A stretch of 64,000 nt of DNA from Paramecium pentaurelia (taxonomy: Eukaryota; Ciliophora; Oligohymenophorea; Peniculida; Parameciidae). Shown piece by piece: positions 1 to 12,201 of this stretch (positions within the stretch are counted from its first letter, which is position 1; every line of letters begins with the position of its first letter). The stretch lies in the NCBI GenBank assembly GCA_905183005.1, contig CAJJDO010000085.1, forward strand, positions 252,470 to 316,469, in the 5' to 3' direction. Below the pieces are notes generated by a model. The model saw nothing but the letters and a program-made list of their open reading frames with translations, ran no database searches and was not told the origin of the DNA. The position numbers were made by a program, and so were the translations under genes.

Positions 1-938
1 TCTAGTAAAAATATTTCGCATTCTTCTTCCAATTCACTAACTGCAGCAACCAATTTCTAATATTTTTTTTCTACTTTTGCATTTTATTTCCTTTTTGACC
101 ACCATCCACTAGCACATTTTACATCTTTTTCCATGTCTCTTAATTTTTTAGCATAACCAATCATTTAGGCCACTACTCTTTTTAATCTATTTTTTTTTTC
201 AGTTGCTTAAGCAGCACTTTTCTAAAGTATTAAATAATAAATACAAAAACTGGTCTTGTTCCATATGAACACACTAGATCTAAAGGCAAAGCAACCATTC
301 CTATACCTCCATATAAAATTAAGAAGAAGTATCCAAGGAAACACATTAATCCTATAGTGAATGTTATGGGATCGATTGTTGTGGCTATGTGATCTTATTT
401 TTCTTCAGTAATTGTAAAGGTATCAATGTTAAGATCAATTTCACTTGATTAAAATTGAAGTGTAGCATCTTATACTTAAACAGTAACAGGTACTAAAGCA
501 TCTCTCAACCAAAAATATGTTAAGAAAATAGTTAAAAAAGCAAATACTAGGACCATAAATTCTTAAACTAATGTTAAGGTTATTCTTTGACACTTAGATA
601 ATTTTAATTTTTACTATAGGTTTTTCATCATCTGATTCATAGTAAAAAATTGCAATAGGAATGAGAAATACCAGCATTACAAATACTGAAATATAAATAA
701 TTATCCAGCATAAATGCATATCCAAGCCCTATTAATTTCTTTCATTTGTAACATCTAAAGTTAACATTAAAGTTTAGCACCATGATAGGGTTAATCCTAG
801 AACAACAACAATTTTGCAAAAAAATGATGATCCAAATCCACCATCTTCAGGATGACAATATAAAGCAAGTAGATATATATTCACGTACATTAATAACAAT
901 GCCAGGACACATACTATTATTATTAAAAATACATCCAT
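1..938 (-). CDS. LMBR1-like multipass membrane protein (3' end outside window)
   Basis: The protein starts at the ATG at 938 and runs off the left edge. Its N-terminus is a hydrophobic segment followed by PEDGGFGSSFF, KIVVVLGLTLSWCQ and LMLTLDVTN, the conserved start of the LMBR1/LMBRD family of nine-helix membrane proteins. Several further hydrophobic stretches follow, then the conserved GGIGMVALPLDLVCSYGTRP. Two introns restore the frame: 593-614 (22 nt) and 232-254 (23 nt). After the second the protein becomes charged (KSAAQATEKKNRLKRV), as the cytosolic loop of the family does. The exact role of ciliate members is not known; animal relatives act in lysosomal cobalamin export or as receptor-like proteins. 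The family call is firm, the function is not. Confidence 0.85.
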
Positions 939-982
939 CTTGATTTAGAATGTAAAAGTATAAAATTTTAATTAAAAATTAA

Positions 983-1881
983 ATGAGTGCAGCAACAAAA
1001 GGGTTGATTGAATTTGTAAATCCATGTAATTTAGATTATCTATTTAGATAAATTGCCAAAATTTGTAAAATAAGTTCATTTACAAATGAGAGAAATAGAA
1101 GGAAGACAACCATTTGGATAGGGCTTATATCATTGCAATTTTTATGAGAATCTAATAAAAAGACTCACTGAAACAAGACAACAATATAGATAATCAAAAG
1201 AAATTGAAACTAGAAAATAATTAGCCTAACAAGAATATTAAGCTTGGACTAATTATATCAAAGAACGTTGTCTAGAATTACCACAATAACATTAAGTAAC
1301 TGGAAAATAATTAAATGAATTGAGAAGATCATATGAAGTGTTTATTGCTAAAGGAGAGAATGGACTTAGACCATCTGAATTGCTCAATGTTTTTAATGTA
1401 TTTTTAATAATTTATATCAGGATTACACAAGAGTTAATTAATTTACGATACCACTAGATAATTGGTGTGTATTATAAATGGTACATTATAGCATGGGTTA
1501 TCCAATGAATATGAATAGATTATTAACATTTGAAGAAATAGCTACTTTAGTTTAAACAAAAGTTTTAGCTACTTATGAAAGATCTCTTGGTTAAGATCTA
1601 TTATTTAGAGAAATTTGTTCATATGGTTATTGGAACTTATTTGATCAAAGCAAAGGCTCTATGAATATCAAGGACTTTAGTAATTTTATTAAGGTATTCA
1701 TTATATTGATAATTTATAGATATTTAAATATAATGTTGAACCAACATTAGGAGGAATATTAAAAGAGTTTGGATTTGCAGCAAATCTGTTTTAAGGAGAA
1801 TTTGTAAAGGAAATTGATCCTAAAGAAGACATAGTGAGATTCGATTTCTTCAGATATTTATTTTTAGAGAGAAATTTGTGA
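983..1881 (+). CDS. Hypothetical protein, conserved-looking
   Basis: A gene of roughly 260 codons ending at TGA 1879-1881. Two introns are well supported by frame: 1398-1420 (23 nt) and 1694-1719 (26 nt). The central part is charged and glutamine-rich (REIEGRQPFGQGLYHCNF, RLTETRQQYRQSKEIE). The C-terminal part reads like a globular domain with DQSKGSMNIKDFSNFIK, which faintly recalls an EF-hand loop but lacks its ligand pattern. I do not recognise the family. The start is uncertain: ATG 983 needs a 19-nt intron at about 1016-1034, while ATG 1086 is in frame with no intron. It is divergent from the LMBR1-like gene, with only about 45 nt between the starts. Confidence 0.6.
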
Positions 1882-1892
1882 TTATTATAATA

Positions 1893-3546
1893 ATGATGTA
1901 AAATAACAATAGAATGATCTGGAGGAAAATTGATCCATAAGGTAAATAGCCAGGAGATAGGGCAGCTCATTCCTGTGATTTAATTATGGGAAAACTATAT
2001 ATATTTGGGGGATGGAATGGAATGAACGCTCTTGCTGACATTCATATTTATGATCTAAATTCAAATTAATGGTCAGAATTATAAACAAATGGAGAGTTAC
2101 CATCATATAGAAATAATCACACAACAGCGGTTTGTCAAACAAAATTATATGTTCATGGAGGTCATAATGGAAATACATGGCTAGATGATCTTTATTATTT
2201 GGAGACAAATGGATAACATGGTTAGGCTAGTTGGTACAAAGTACATCCACAAGGTTAAATACCTACTGCTAGGGCTTGTCATTCTTTGAATATTGTTTCT
2301 AAGAAACTCTACTTATTTGGTGGTTATGATGGTTAAGAATGCTTTAATGAGATAGAAATATATGACATTTAAGAAAATCGATGGATATAACCAACTGTGA
2401 GTGGAACAATACCAACAGCTAGAAATGCGCATACAATGACCAGGTAACTAAATAATTATAGTAGATATAAGGAAAATTTGTATTTGTTTGGTGGCCATTC
2501 TGGAGCATAACACTTATAGGATTTACATGTATTCAATACTTATAAGTTGGAATGGACTCAAGTTATTACCAAAGGGACTTTGCCTAAAGGTTTAAGAGGA
2601 CATACAGCTAATTTAATTTAAAATAATATTTATGTATTTGGTGGGTATGATGGTTCAGGTAGATCAAATGATCTTTTCATTTATAATTTCTTAACATAAT
2701 AGTGGGTTATTCCTAATCATCATGGAACTGGAACTTATTTATAAATGGAGGAAGTAGCATTATCTTAGATACCCTAACCAAGATAGAGGCATTCAGCAAC
2801 TGCAACAGGTATTTATATTATTATTGAAAATTTTAGAAAATGATCTTATCTATATTTTTGGTGGATTTGATGGCAATAAATGGTTGAATGATCTATATGT
2901 ATTGGATGTTGGTTTATTAGAAAATCGTACAATATAAGAGGAAAACTATCAAAGAGTGATTTCAAATATTCATAAAAGTCTATTTAATAATAAAGAGCTA
3001 AGTGACATAGTATTTGAAATTGGTAATTAAAAGATATATGCTCATAAAAGTAATCATATATTAATTTATATATTTTAGTTTATTTAGCTGCTTAATCTCT
3101 ATAATTCAAAGCTCTCTTTTTCTCTGATACAAAAGAAAGTGATTAGTAGACATTTATTATAGAAAATTATTCTTATAAATCCTTCTATATTTTTCTACTT
3201 TTTGTTTATACAGGATTTATTAATGTGGCCGAGTTGGATATTGAATCAATGGGAGAAATTTTAAGTAAATTTAATAATTATATTAGGTTTGGCTGATTAA
3301 TATTTAATTGATGGACTTAAAAATCTAATGCAGAAAAGCATTAAGAAATATATTAGTAATGAAACTGTTTGTGATTTATTAATCTTTGCATAAAAATGTT
3401 CTGCTCATTCACTAAAAAATGCATGTATGAATCATTTACTAAAGAATATCAATATTATATCTGAATCTCCAAAATATGAAAAGCTAGAATTATAACCCTC
3501 CTTACTTACTGAAATTACGAGAGCATTACTTTAACATAAAGAATGA
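1893..3546 (+). CDS. Kelch-repeat protein with C-terminal BTB domain
   Basis: The N-terminal half holds about six kelch repeats, each with the double glycine (LYIFGGWNG, LYVHGGHNG, LYLFGGYDG, LYLFGGHSG, IYVFGGYDG, IYIFGGFDG), which should fold into a beta-propeller. A BTB/POZ domain follows (SLFNNKELSDIVFEIG, then AHKIYLAAQSLQFKALF). A helical BACK-like tail ends at TGA 3544-3546. BTB-kelch proteins commonly act as Cullin-3 substrate adaptors. Here the order is kelch then BTB, the reverse of the animal KLHL proteins but known in LZTR1-type and plant or protist proteins. Introns restore the frame near 2442 (21 nt, needed to keep repeat spacing), 2809, 3050 and 3264. The start overlaps the region just after the previous gene's stop, leaving only 11 nt between genes. 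The ligase role is inference. Confidence 0.88.
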
Positions 3547-3705
3547 ATCAATTTTGATATAATGTATGAATTCAATATCAAATAATATTAAGATTTCAAG
3601 ATAAAATAATTATTTATTTACTTAACTATTTAATAAAAATGGAAGAGTAACAGATTATAACAATCATTTTTTCTATTTATATTTATACTAAAATTAATTA
3701 AAAAT

Positions 3706-5683
3706 ATGATAACTAATCCTGGAATAGTAAGAACAAAATTATTAGAAAGTAAATCCACTCATACTCCTTATACTTAATCTACATTTCATAGTCCCAGTAA
3801 CTCAAGAACATAGTAATCAACCTATATTATCATAGAGGATTCTTCAATAAAGAATTAAAAAAAATACAGGATTCAAATAAACTCTAACCTTTCCATGTAG
3901 AAAAATAAAGTCATTCAGCTACATCATCTTGTCATACATTTATGACTTAAATGGAGAGTGCATAACATTAAATTAGAGCAAATAAATTTGGAAAAATTAA
4001 AAGCAGAAAATAAGTGACTTTATTCAATAGTGAAGAATATATATCTGATGATATTCTTGAGTTGTATAATGAATATGAAAAGAATTATATCACTTTAAAT
4101 AAAGTAGAAAAGTTTATTGACATATAAATTTCATAAGTAAATTAACCTCAATCTAGAATTGATTCTTAAGATTTTTTAGCTATAAGTGATGAGAAATTAA
4201 AATTAAATGATTTAAATAAAATGAATAAAGTGAAAATACAGAGATTTAAATTCTACTATTTTAGAATTAAAACAAAAGGTAGAATGTCTCCTGTTCAAAT
4301 ATTTTTACATTGTCCAGATAGAGTTCAAAGTTCAAATATTAGAATGTTTATATCTTCAAAAGCTGAATTTCCAACTAAATTTAACTCTGAATAAATCATC
4401 TAAGCAAAAAATGCCAAAATGTATGCTGATCATAATTAACCTTATTTCTCTAAAGAATTTTTGTATATAACACTTTACTCTGATATAGATTTCGAAGTAA
4501 CAATAGACATAATTTTTGGAAATCCAATCTAAAAGATTATTCCTAGAAAATAGTAAGTAGAAGAAGACCTTTTAGATATTCGACCTTAAACATAAAGGAT
4601 TATAAAGAGAGATAAAATAATTTATAATTTGGATATGAAATAATATTTACAAAAAATGAAAAATCTTGAATAAAATAAAGTAAATTTATGAATTAATGAA
4701 AGTTAGAAAGAGAGTAGAAGCAATAATTAGTACTTATAAATAAGAAAGTTATTTAAGAAGAAAAACAAGTTGATAAAGTATGTAAAGTTTTAGCTAGAGA
4801 ATCGATAAATTAATATAGAGAAATAGAAAAAATTATGAAATAAAGGAGAGAACAAATAAAAATATTTTAAAATTCTTGGTGTTAAATAGTGAGTTTGTTT
4901 GATTTTTGTAAGGAAGTTAAGACAAAATTAGAAGTAATTTGAAAATTTATAAAAGGATATTAAAAGACATAAAAAGGCCTAAGCAAAAGGAAAGTTATTA
5001 GTTTGGCAATTAAAAACAATGGCATTAATGAAGGTTTAAATATATGGATCAACTCCAAAAGAAAGAACAATATTTAAATCAAAATTAATTTTATAATCTT
5101 ATGCTTTATTGATAAAAAAGAAAACAAAATTATTAGCTGAAGAAGTTATTACTAGGTTTATTAAGAAGATGTTACTCTATTTAACAACTTTAAATAAATA
5201 ATAAAGTCTTATAAAAAAAGGTATAGAAAAAATAATTGATTTAAGTTAAAACAATTCAAAGAAAGTTTAGAAGTTTGAAACAAAAAAAAAGAATGTTTAG
5301 AGATAAGTTTTGGAAATAAATAAAAGAAAATATATGCAATATTGTTTATTAATTAAGAAGATAAAAAGATGTTCGAAATTTATTTAGTGATGGAAAGAAA
5401 CCTACAATATTAATAGATGTGTAAATAATAAATATTCATTTAGACCTGTAATGTAAAGTCTTATTGATGATTATTGTGAAAAAGCTAGAGCCAGATGGAT
5501 GAATTATATTAATAGAACATTCAAAGAAAAGAATAGGGCAAAAGTATGTTATTTATTATATTAAATTAGAAAATTTAAAATGTTGCATTAAATTTTACGG
5601 AACCAAAATTATATGACATGCCAAATGAATACGAATTAACTTAATTAATTGATTAATATGCTAAAATAAAAAAATTATATTGA
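3706..5683 (+). CDS. Unknown protein, tandem paralog 1
   Basis: A lysine- and glutamine-rich protein of about 600 codons with no domain I recognise. After an N-terminal linker it has the segment DDILELYNEYEKNY, then a conserved block RFKFYYFRIKTKG...SPVQIFLHCP...AEFPTKFNSEQ and YITLYSDIDFEVTI, which looks like a beta-sandwich. A long helical half follows with LLVWQLKTMALMKV. It ends with MPNEYELTQLIDQY before TGA 5681-5683. Every one of these blocks recurs in the next gene, in the same order. Several short introns are needed, including one of 30 nt (about 5389-5418) that carries an in-frame TGA, which supports it as an intron. The start codon is the first ATG giving the open frame and is moderately sure. 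Confidence 0.65.
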
Positions 5684-5788
5684 ATCTAACATAGTTTAAT
5701 TTCTAAAATAAAACATTGTACATTTTCTATTGATTTAAACTAATAAAATAAACATAATCAATAATAATAATTTATAACAATAATTATT

Positions 5789-7627
5789 ATGATTACCTAG
5801 CTTAGTCAAATAGAGAGAAGTTTATCAAAAATAACAAGTCCTTCTTATCAGTAATTAAGAAAATATTGTTAGTACAGTGTAAGGTTCTATGAGACATCTT
5901 TCAATGAGCCAATCTCAAATGACTCGATCTAAAATTTATACATCTTCTCATCCTGAATCTCAATTTCTATAATTAGATAATGATATTCTCGAAATATATG
6001 ATGAATTTGAGAAGAATTACAATACCATATAAGAAATAGACAAAACTAATACTAAAATTGAAACAAAACAAAAGATTATTGAGAAACCTAAAATAATATA
6101 ATAACAGAAAAAGTTATTGAAAACTTTTGATGGATTATAATAATCTGATCTTGAAATTGAATATATTAATAGGATATAAATTGTCAGATTTAGATTTTAT
6201 TACTTTAGAATAAAAATTAAAGGAAAATAATGTAATAATCAAATATTATTAATTTTTAGCTCCTTTACAGATCTTATTAAATTTCCCATCCAAAATAACA
6301 AGTACTTAATACAAGTTATTCGTTTCGACTACAATAGAATTTCCAAATAAATTTAATGCAGATCAATCTGTTTAGAGTAGATTTGTAAAGATTAACTCTA
6401 AACAGAATTCGAAATTATTTTTTGATGAATATGTTTACTTAACATTTTATAGTGAATTTGATGCCATAATAGGTATGTAAATTACATTTGGAGAATAATA
6501 AACAGCATCAAATGGATAAAAATTAGTATAATCTATGATAAATTTTGATACATTTCCTGAAAGAAGAACAATTCATCCTAAAGATAAGATTCTATAAAAT
6601 ATTGAAATGGCTAAAACTAAAATGTTTTCAAAATTAGATGAAATGCTAAAAGCAAAACGTAATATAATAAAGTATATATTAGATAGAAATACTAAATCTT
6701 AAGAGACTATTTAGAGATCAAAATTGATCTAAAAAGAAGTGAGATAAACAAGATTAATTAAACTATTAGTCAAAGATTAAATAATATAATTTAGAGAAGT
6801 AGAAAAAGTTCATTAGAAAGAATTATAATTATAAATATTTGTTAAAAAGAATTGGATATTGATAACAACAATATTTAATATATGTAGATAAATTTATAGA
6901 AAATTAGAAGTAAAATTATTATTTATGTTAGAAAGTAAGACGTAAGAATAAAATAGCAGCAAGAGCTAATTTATTAGTATGGTAATTGCATACAAAGGCT
7001 TTAATTGAAGTAAAGAAATATGGTGATAACCCATTTATAAGATCTCTTAGTAAATCATCTATTGTTTTATCTACTTTTACATCTTACATCTAAGAGAAAT
7101 GTATTACAAAATCAGAAAGAATAATAAGTTAATTCTTGGTTGATATCATACTTTATTAAACTTTCATAAATAAACATATTTAATTGATTTCTAAAAGTAT
7201 TTATATCCAATAAGTAAATTAGTAAAATGCATTTAAAGAAATTATAGAAAACTTCGATTAGTTAGGAAGAATTTCAAAGATAAATTTATAAAAGCTTTTA
7301 AAGAAAAACTTTAGATCTTATATTAAGGAAGAGGAAGTGATTAAAAACCTAGAATTAATATTGAATAGTAATTTTACTTTATTATTTTAGACATATTATT
7401 ACTAAATTATTTGAAGAATATTCAGCAAAGATAAAACATAGATGGATTGATTCTCGAAGAGCCATAAATGTTTTGTCAGTATTTAAAAAAGTAATCATTT
7501 ATAATCAATTAAAAAATAGAGTTTTTCAGTATAAAGATAAGAAATCAAATTATATTCATTACCTGATGAAGCAGAAATGTAATTGATAATTTAATAATAT
7601 TACAAATTAAAAAAATAATTGAGCTGA
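5789..7627 (+). CDS. Unknown protein, tandem paralog 2
   Basis: Same direction as, and directly behind, its paralog at 3706-5683. Matching blocks are DNDILEIYDEFEKNY, RFRFYYFRIKIKG...SPLQILLNFP, IEFPNKFNADQ, LTFYSEFDAIIGMQITFG, ARANLLVWQLHTKALIEV, KHRWIDSRRA and the final LPDEAEMQLIIQQYYKLKK before TGA 7625-7627. The frame is kept by introns at about 5851-5872, 6232-6259, 6911-6932, 7371-7393 and 7491-7519. The pairwise match along the full length shows a local duplication followed by strong divergence. I do not recognise the family and assign no function. The start at 5789 follows a short AT-rich spacer. Confidence 0.68.
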
Positions 7628-7680
7628 AATTTTAACTTTATTTTAAATAATTATTTAATACATTTTAATATAAAATTATA

Positions 7681-9532
7681 TCATAATTTTTTTTATAGAA
7701 TCTAATTTTTCTAATTTTGGAATTACTAAACAAATTTATAAATTTTATCATTTTCTTTTGGTATCATTATTATTAATTAATCTATAATTTCTATGCATTC
7801 TTTTTAATAACCATCGTCTATTAATTTGAAATTCAAAAGTAATAATTTATTTAATGCAATATCTTACATTTCCTAATTACTAATATATTTCAAAGCCTAG
7901 AATGAATTATAAATTATTTAATTACAAATGCCTTTACATTATTTACTTTTAATTAAGAATCTAAATTTATTTAATCTTTCAAACAAAATGACAAAACTAT
8001 TAAATAAAAATCTCTTTCCAAATTCTAACGATCTTAAATTAATTCAATGTCTTTAAATAGATTCAATGTATTATAAATTGCTAAAATATAATAATCATTA
8101 TTTTTTAATAGATTATTTGTCATTACTAAATCAATCCAATCAAAAATTGGTAATTAAGCCTATCAATCATAATTTTAAATACTTCTAATTTATTATTTTT
8201 CATCACTCTGCTTATTTCTTAAATATAAAATATAACTTTATCAAATTGTTCTTTTATTTTATCCGAGTTCTTTGTTTCTAAAATTTCATTAAAAATGTTC
8301 TTATGAAACTATGAATATTTTTATATTAATCTTACATAGAATACATATATTATCATATCTTCAAAATCTACATTATTTAATTTTTCAATTTGGGCTAAAA
8401 AATTGCTCATGTCAATTTCTTTCAAAAACCCCAATTTTTTACATTAATAGATATTAGCATATAATAAAAATAACATAACTTCTGAGACAATATCAGTTTT
8501 ATAATCATAAGCCTCTTTTAATAATTCAGCTGCTTTTTCAAAAAGATTTTAAGATACCAAATAGTCTGCAAAAGACACCATAAAGTCTAAAAAACAATCA
8601 TCTTTCCAGTATATGGAAAATAAATCAATCAGTTTCATAACTAAATTATTTGTTATTTCTGTTTAAATATCTTCAGCTGACTTTAAATTTGCAAAAAGTT
8701 AAAATAAATTATTCAAAATTAAATGTAAATCAAATTAGCCTTCAGGCATTTTTAATATTTAGTCTGCTCTAGATTCTACTTCCTAAATTCCTTAATCAAA
8801 AAATCTTTCAAATTCATCCATTAAATTTCTCTTTCTATGTATCTATGCAATAAAAAAGAAGAAATTTATATGAATATCATTTAAATCTATAAATTTCATT
8901 TTATCAGTTGTAACAAAGTCATATTTAGATAAAATTTCTGAACAAATTTAATCATGAATTTCAAGTTAATCTAAATAATCACTAATAATCAATAATATTT
9001 TATTACTTCATCCAATCATGTAATTAATTAATATCTGCTTCCATACCATAATTAATCATATTACACATAATGCTTGCAGCCTTCAATTTAATCTTCAAAT
9101 ATTCCAAATTTTCTGGTTCTAGGTATTTATTTTATTTGATTTTATCTATATATTTGTTAAAATCGTTGTTTATTAATTTTTATGTTAATTCATTGTTTAA
9201 AGGATTTTATGGGTTTATAAATGCATAATTTGCGATTTGATAACGATGTAAAATCAAAATTTCTTATATATAATAATAATCCAAGTAATTATCATAACAA
9301 TTATAAAGATTATCTTCCAAATATTATACAACTTGTAACTAATTATTAAATACCTCTTCAGAATCATAATGAGCTTTTATCTATTATTAAATAGAATCTA
9401 TATGATCATTTATTTCTTTGATTGAACTTATTATAATTAATTGTATTACATGTTATTATTCTAACAAAAGTTATATAATGACTTATTTATATTTTGTTGT
9501 TTTGGTATTTGTATTTTCTAAATATAAATCAT
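7681..9532 (-). CDS. Hypothetical helical protein (start unresolved)
   Basis: A long open frame on the minus strand ends at TGA 7681-7683, just 53 nt past the stop of the converging gene. It contains segments with a repeat-like helical look: NLFEKAAELLKEAYDY, FADYLVSQ, EYLKIKLKAASIMCNM and LKYISNQEMQDIALNKLL. This suggests an alpha-solenoid (TPR or armadillo-like), but no repeat consensus could be fixed. Introns are indicated near 8972-8996 (25 nt) and 7886-7914 (29 nt). The true start codon was not found: the coding-like frame lacks an ATG upstream of about 9400 without another intron, so 9532 is only an outer limit. Function unknown. Confidence 0.5.
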
Positions 9533-10059
9533 TTTTGTAGATAATTTTACAGTTGATATAATTTACTTAGATAAAGGTAGTAATCTTTTTATCATAATTA
9601 TTTTAATTAATTATTAAATTTTGTGATTTATTTGATAAAATTAATTATTTCTATCTAGTAATAGATATAAATTAATTCTGATGGTCTATTATAAACTAGA
9701 TAATTATATTTATCTACAATTTTTATTCTAAATTCTTTTAAATGTTTTTATTTAATTATCCAATAAATTAATTCTTAAATTATCATTAATAATTCATTTA
9801 ATAGAGATATAGGAAGTATATTTTTATCAAAATGATTGATTAATTTAGTATTCACTAATATAATTATGTTCACAAATTTTATAGTTAAGATAATTATGTT
9901 GATTTTAAAGAATTAATGATATAGTTCCTTTGAATAGATAGTTAGAAAATAATAGAAATATGTATTTTTTATGTTAATGATAATAAAAATAGTATAAGAA
10001 TGTCAGAAATTGAGTTGATATGTATATTATAATTAAATAATATATAAAATAATATAGAA
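9533..10059. other. AT-rich intergenic stretch between divergent genes
   Basis: About 530 nt of very AT-rich sequence between two divergent starts. The minus frame stays open for part of it, but with TGA as the only stop that means little. I see no RNA gene or repeat. It probably holds promoters for both flanking genes and possibly the missing first exon of the minus-strand gene. Confidence 0.4.
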
Positions 10060-11099
10060 ATGAATATTCAATTCGATGGAGGATAACAATTGGAAAATAA
10101 TGAAAATGAAGGAAACACTGTTCCTAAATTCACAAAGCTTTTTGCTAGAGCAATGGATTAATTTAGATTGAGAGTGTTTTTCTTATTCCTTGAGAGATTA
10201 TACTTAATAATCAGCATGTCAATTATTTTAGTTTTATTATCATTACAAAATTGTGGGTGGGATGACTTACATTATTGGGTGTTATTTAGCAATCTCCAAG
10301 CTATATTTAGTTTAGTTTTATATGGATAATTATTTCATTTCTCTAATATACAATAAATTTAATAGCATTTAGCTTTTCATTATGTTTAAATAGTATTTGT
10401 TCCAATAAATGAAGTGACAGATCATCCAATAGCTCCAGAAAGTATTAAATATTAATTATAATAGTTTTTGATCCAACTGCAAACTTATCAACAATGGAAT
10501 TAGATAAAAAGGCAGAAGTAATGTAATTGTAAATAAGATAAGAGATCGTTAATTAAAGTAAATTTTGCAAATACAATAACATCTTTAGCAATGCAACAAA
10601 TTAGGCAATATTTATTTGGACAATTTATTATATTATAGCTATCCCTGGTTAGAATGATTAAGAATGTAATAAATGGCCAATTATTCAAATTTATATATAT
10701 GGATCTTTATTATTCTTATAATATTCTTAGTATTATTTACTAGCTGCTTTGGCATTAGTGATGCTACCTTTTATTTTGGTTTATCTATTAATTAGATGTT
10801 TTACTGATAGATAAAAGAAATAATAAGCTTTGAAGGCATTAAATGAATTATAGAAAAATAAAATTTTATATAAGCCTAACATTATTGAAGGAGAATAAGA
10901 ATGTTCAATTTGTATGTAGCCTTATTAAACTGATGATGAAATCTTATAAATGTCTTGTAGTAAACTTCATCATTTTCATAATACATGTATTTCTGCATGG
11001 TTATAAATCCAATCAACTTGTCCAAATTGCAGATAATAATTGTTGCCAGATAATTAACAACCACTTCTTTAGCAACCATAACAATAAGAAGAATTTTGA
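10060..11099 (+). CDS. Membrane RING-H2 finger protein (probable E3 ligase)
   Basis: The N-terminal half carries at least three or four hydrophobic segments (LYLIISMSIILVLLSL; AIFIWTIYYIIAIPG; YYLLAALALVMLPFILVYL). The C-terminus has a full RING-H2 finger: CSICMQPYQ, then a Cys, LHHFHNTC, and CPNC, with the Cys/His order C-C-C-H-H-C-C-C. The tail after it is glutamine-rich and ends at TGA 11097-11099. RING-H2 fingers recruit ubiquitin-conjugating enzymes; a membrane anchor suggests ubiquitination at an endomembrane. A short intron of about 20 nt near 10519-10538 joins the two hydrophobic halves; its exact borders are my best guess. It converges with the EF-hand gene on the other strand, 49 nt away. 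Confidence 0.8.
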
Positions 11100-11147
11100 A
11101 ATATATATAACAAATGAACTTCATTTTTTCAAATTAGTTTGTTACTA

Positions 11148-11808
11148 TCAAAATACAATATTCATTCTAAATTTTAAGTCTGTATCTGTAAACATTTTAA
11201 CAAATTCATCTAATTCAATTGAATTTGATTTATCATCATCTACAATATTCATAATATCTTTTCCTAGTTTTTCAACATAATCTTTATTCATAAAATTAGT
11301 TTAAAATATTTAAGGTCTCATTGACTTTTTCTAAATTCCTGATGATTAACTTTTCATAAATAAAATCTTAAAAACTTCTGTTAAATCTTCCTTTGTTATT
11401 TTACCATCTTAATCTAAATCATATATTTTAAACATGTAATCTTTCTTCATTTCTACATCTGCTAATGGATGAAAAATAGTTAAATATTTCATAAATGTTG
11501 CAAAATCCATTGTTTCTGTTTTTCGTCTATAGACTATATTTGAAGATATACTTCTTCATATCGTCCTCTATCAATGCGTAGATTCTTTCTCTAAAGAAAT
11601 GCATTCTGATTTCTAATAACTCTTTAAATTCTTCTATTTTAATAGATTGTCTATTATTTTTATCAAGAATAGTAAATTTTTTGTTTAGAACGAATACTTC
11701 ATTCTCAGAAAAAGGAGGGTATTTTGTTGATTTGACTTGCTTCATTTGCTATTACTTTAACTAATCCTATAATGATTAAGCTTTCATTCCTCCACCACCT
11801 GTTCCCAT
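11148..11808 (-). CDS. EF-hand protein, calcineurin B/CIB-like, N-myristoylation-type start
   Basis: The protein begins MGTGGGGMK, a glycine at position 2 typical of N-myristoylated calcineurin-B, CIB and CBL proteins. A degenerate EF-hand region follows (KFTILDKNNRQSIKIEEFKE), then two clear calcium loops, DLDQDGKITKEDL and DDDKSNSIELDEF. The order and spacing match calcineurin B-like sensors, which bind a target kinase or phosphatase subunit. One intron of 25 nt (about 11522-11546) joins DDMKK to RKTETMDFATFMKYL. The stop is TGA 11148-11150. The start at 11808 was chosen over the later ATG at 11745 because it gives the MG start and an in-frame N-terminus. The partner is not visible here. 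Confidence 0.85.
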
Positions 11809-12201
11809 TAAAATAATTATTATTTAATATTATAAATAATTAAATGCTTCTTTTTATTATAAATCTAATAAAAATAGAAAGATTTAAAATTTTATTTCTC
11901 TATTTGTTCATTTTATGTTAACCTTACCATTAATTATAAGTAATTGATTTTTTATTTTAAATAATGGGTTTGTATATAATAATAATAATATTTAAATGAA
12001 ATAATACTAATAACTAAGGTAAATAATTCTAAAATTATATTGATTAATTATTACAATTATTAAAAACAAAATATTAACAATTAAATATAGAATTAAGGAA
12101 ATTATAAATTATATGGAATAATTAAAATTGTAATACTCATATAATTTAAACAAATTTTATTGTCAATTTTTTATATAAATAAATTTAAACTACAATTCAA
12201 A
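11809..12201. other. AT-rich intergenic stretch between divergent genes
   Basis: About 390 nt, overwhelmingly A and T, between the EF-hand gene and the kinase-like gene, which point away from each other. No RNA gene, repeat or open frame with protein-like composition was seen. It presumably contains both promoters. Confidence 0.5.

Noticed and set aside
1738..1881. EF-hand in the gene at 983-1881
   Set aside because: The DQSKGSMNIKDF segment lacks the full ligand pattern and no paired loop exists.
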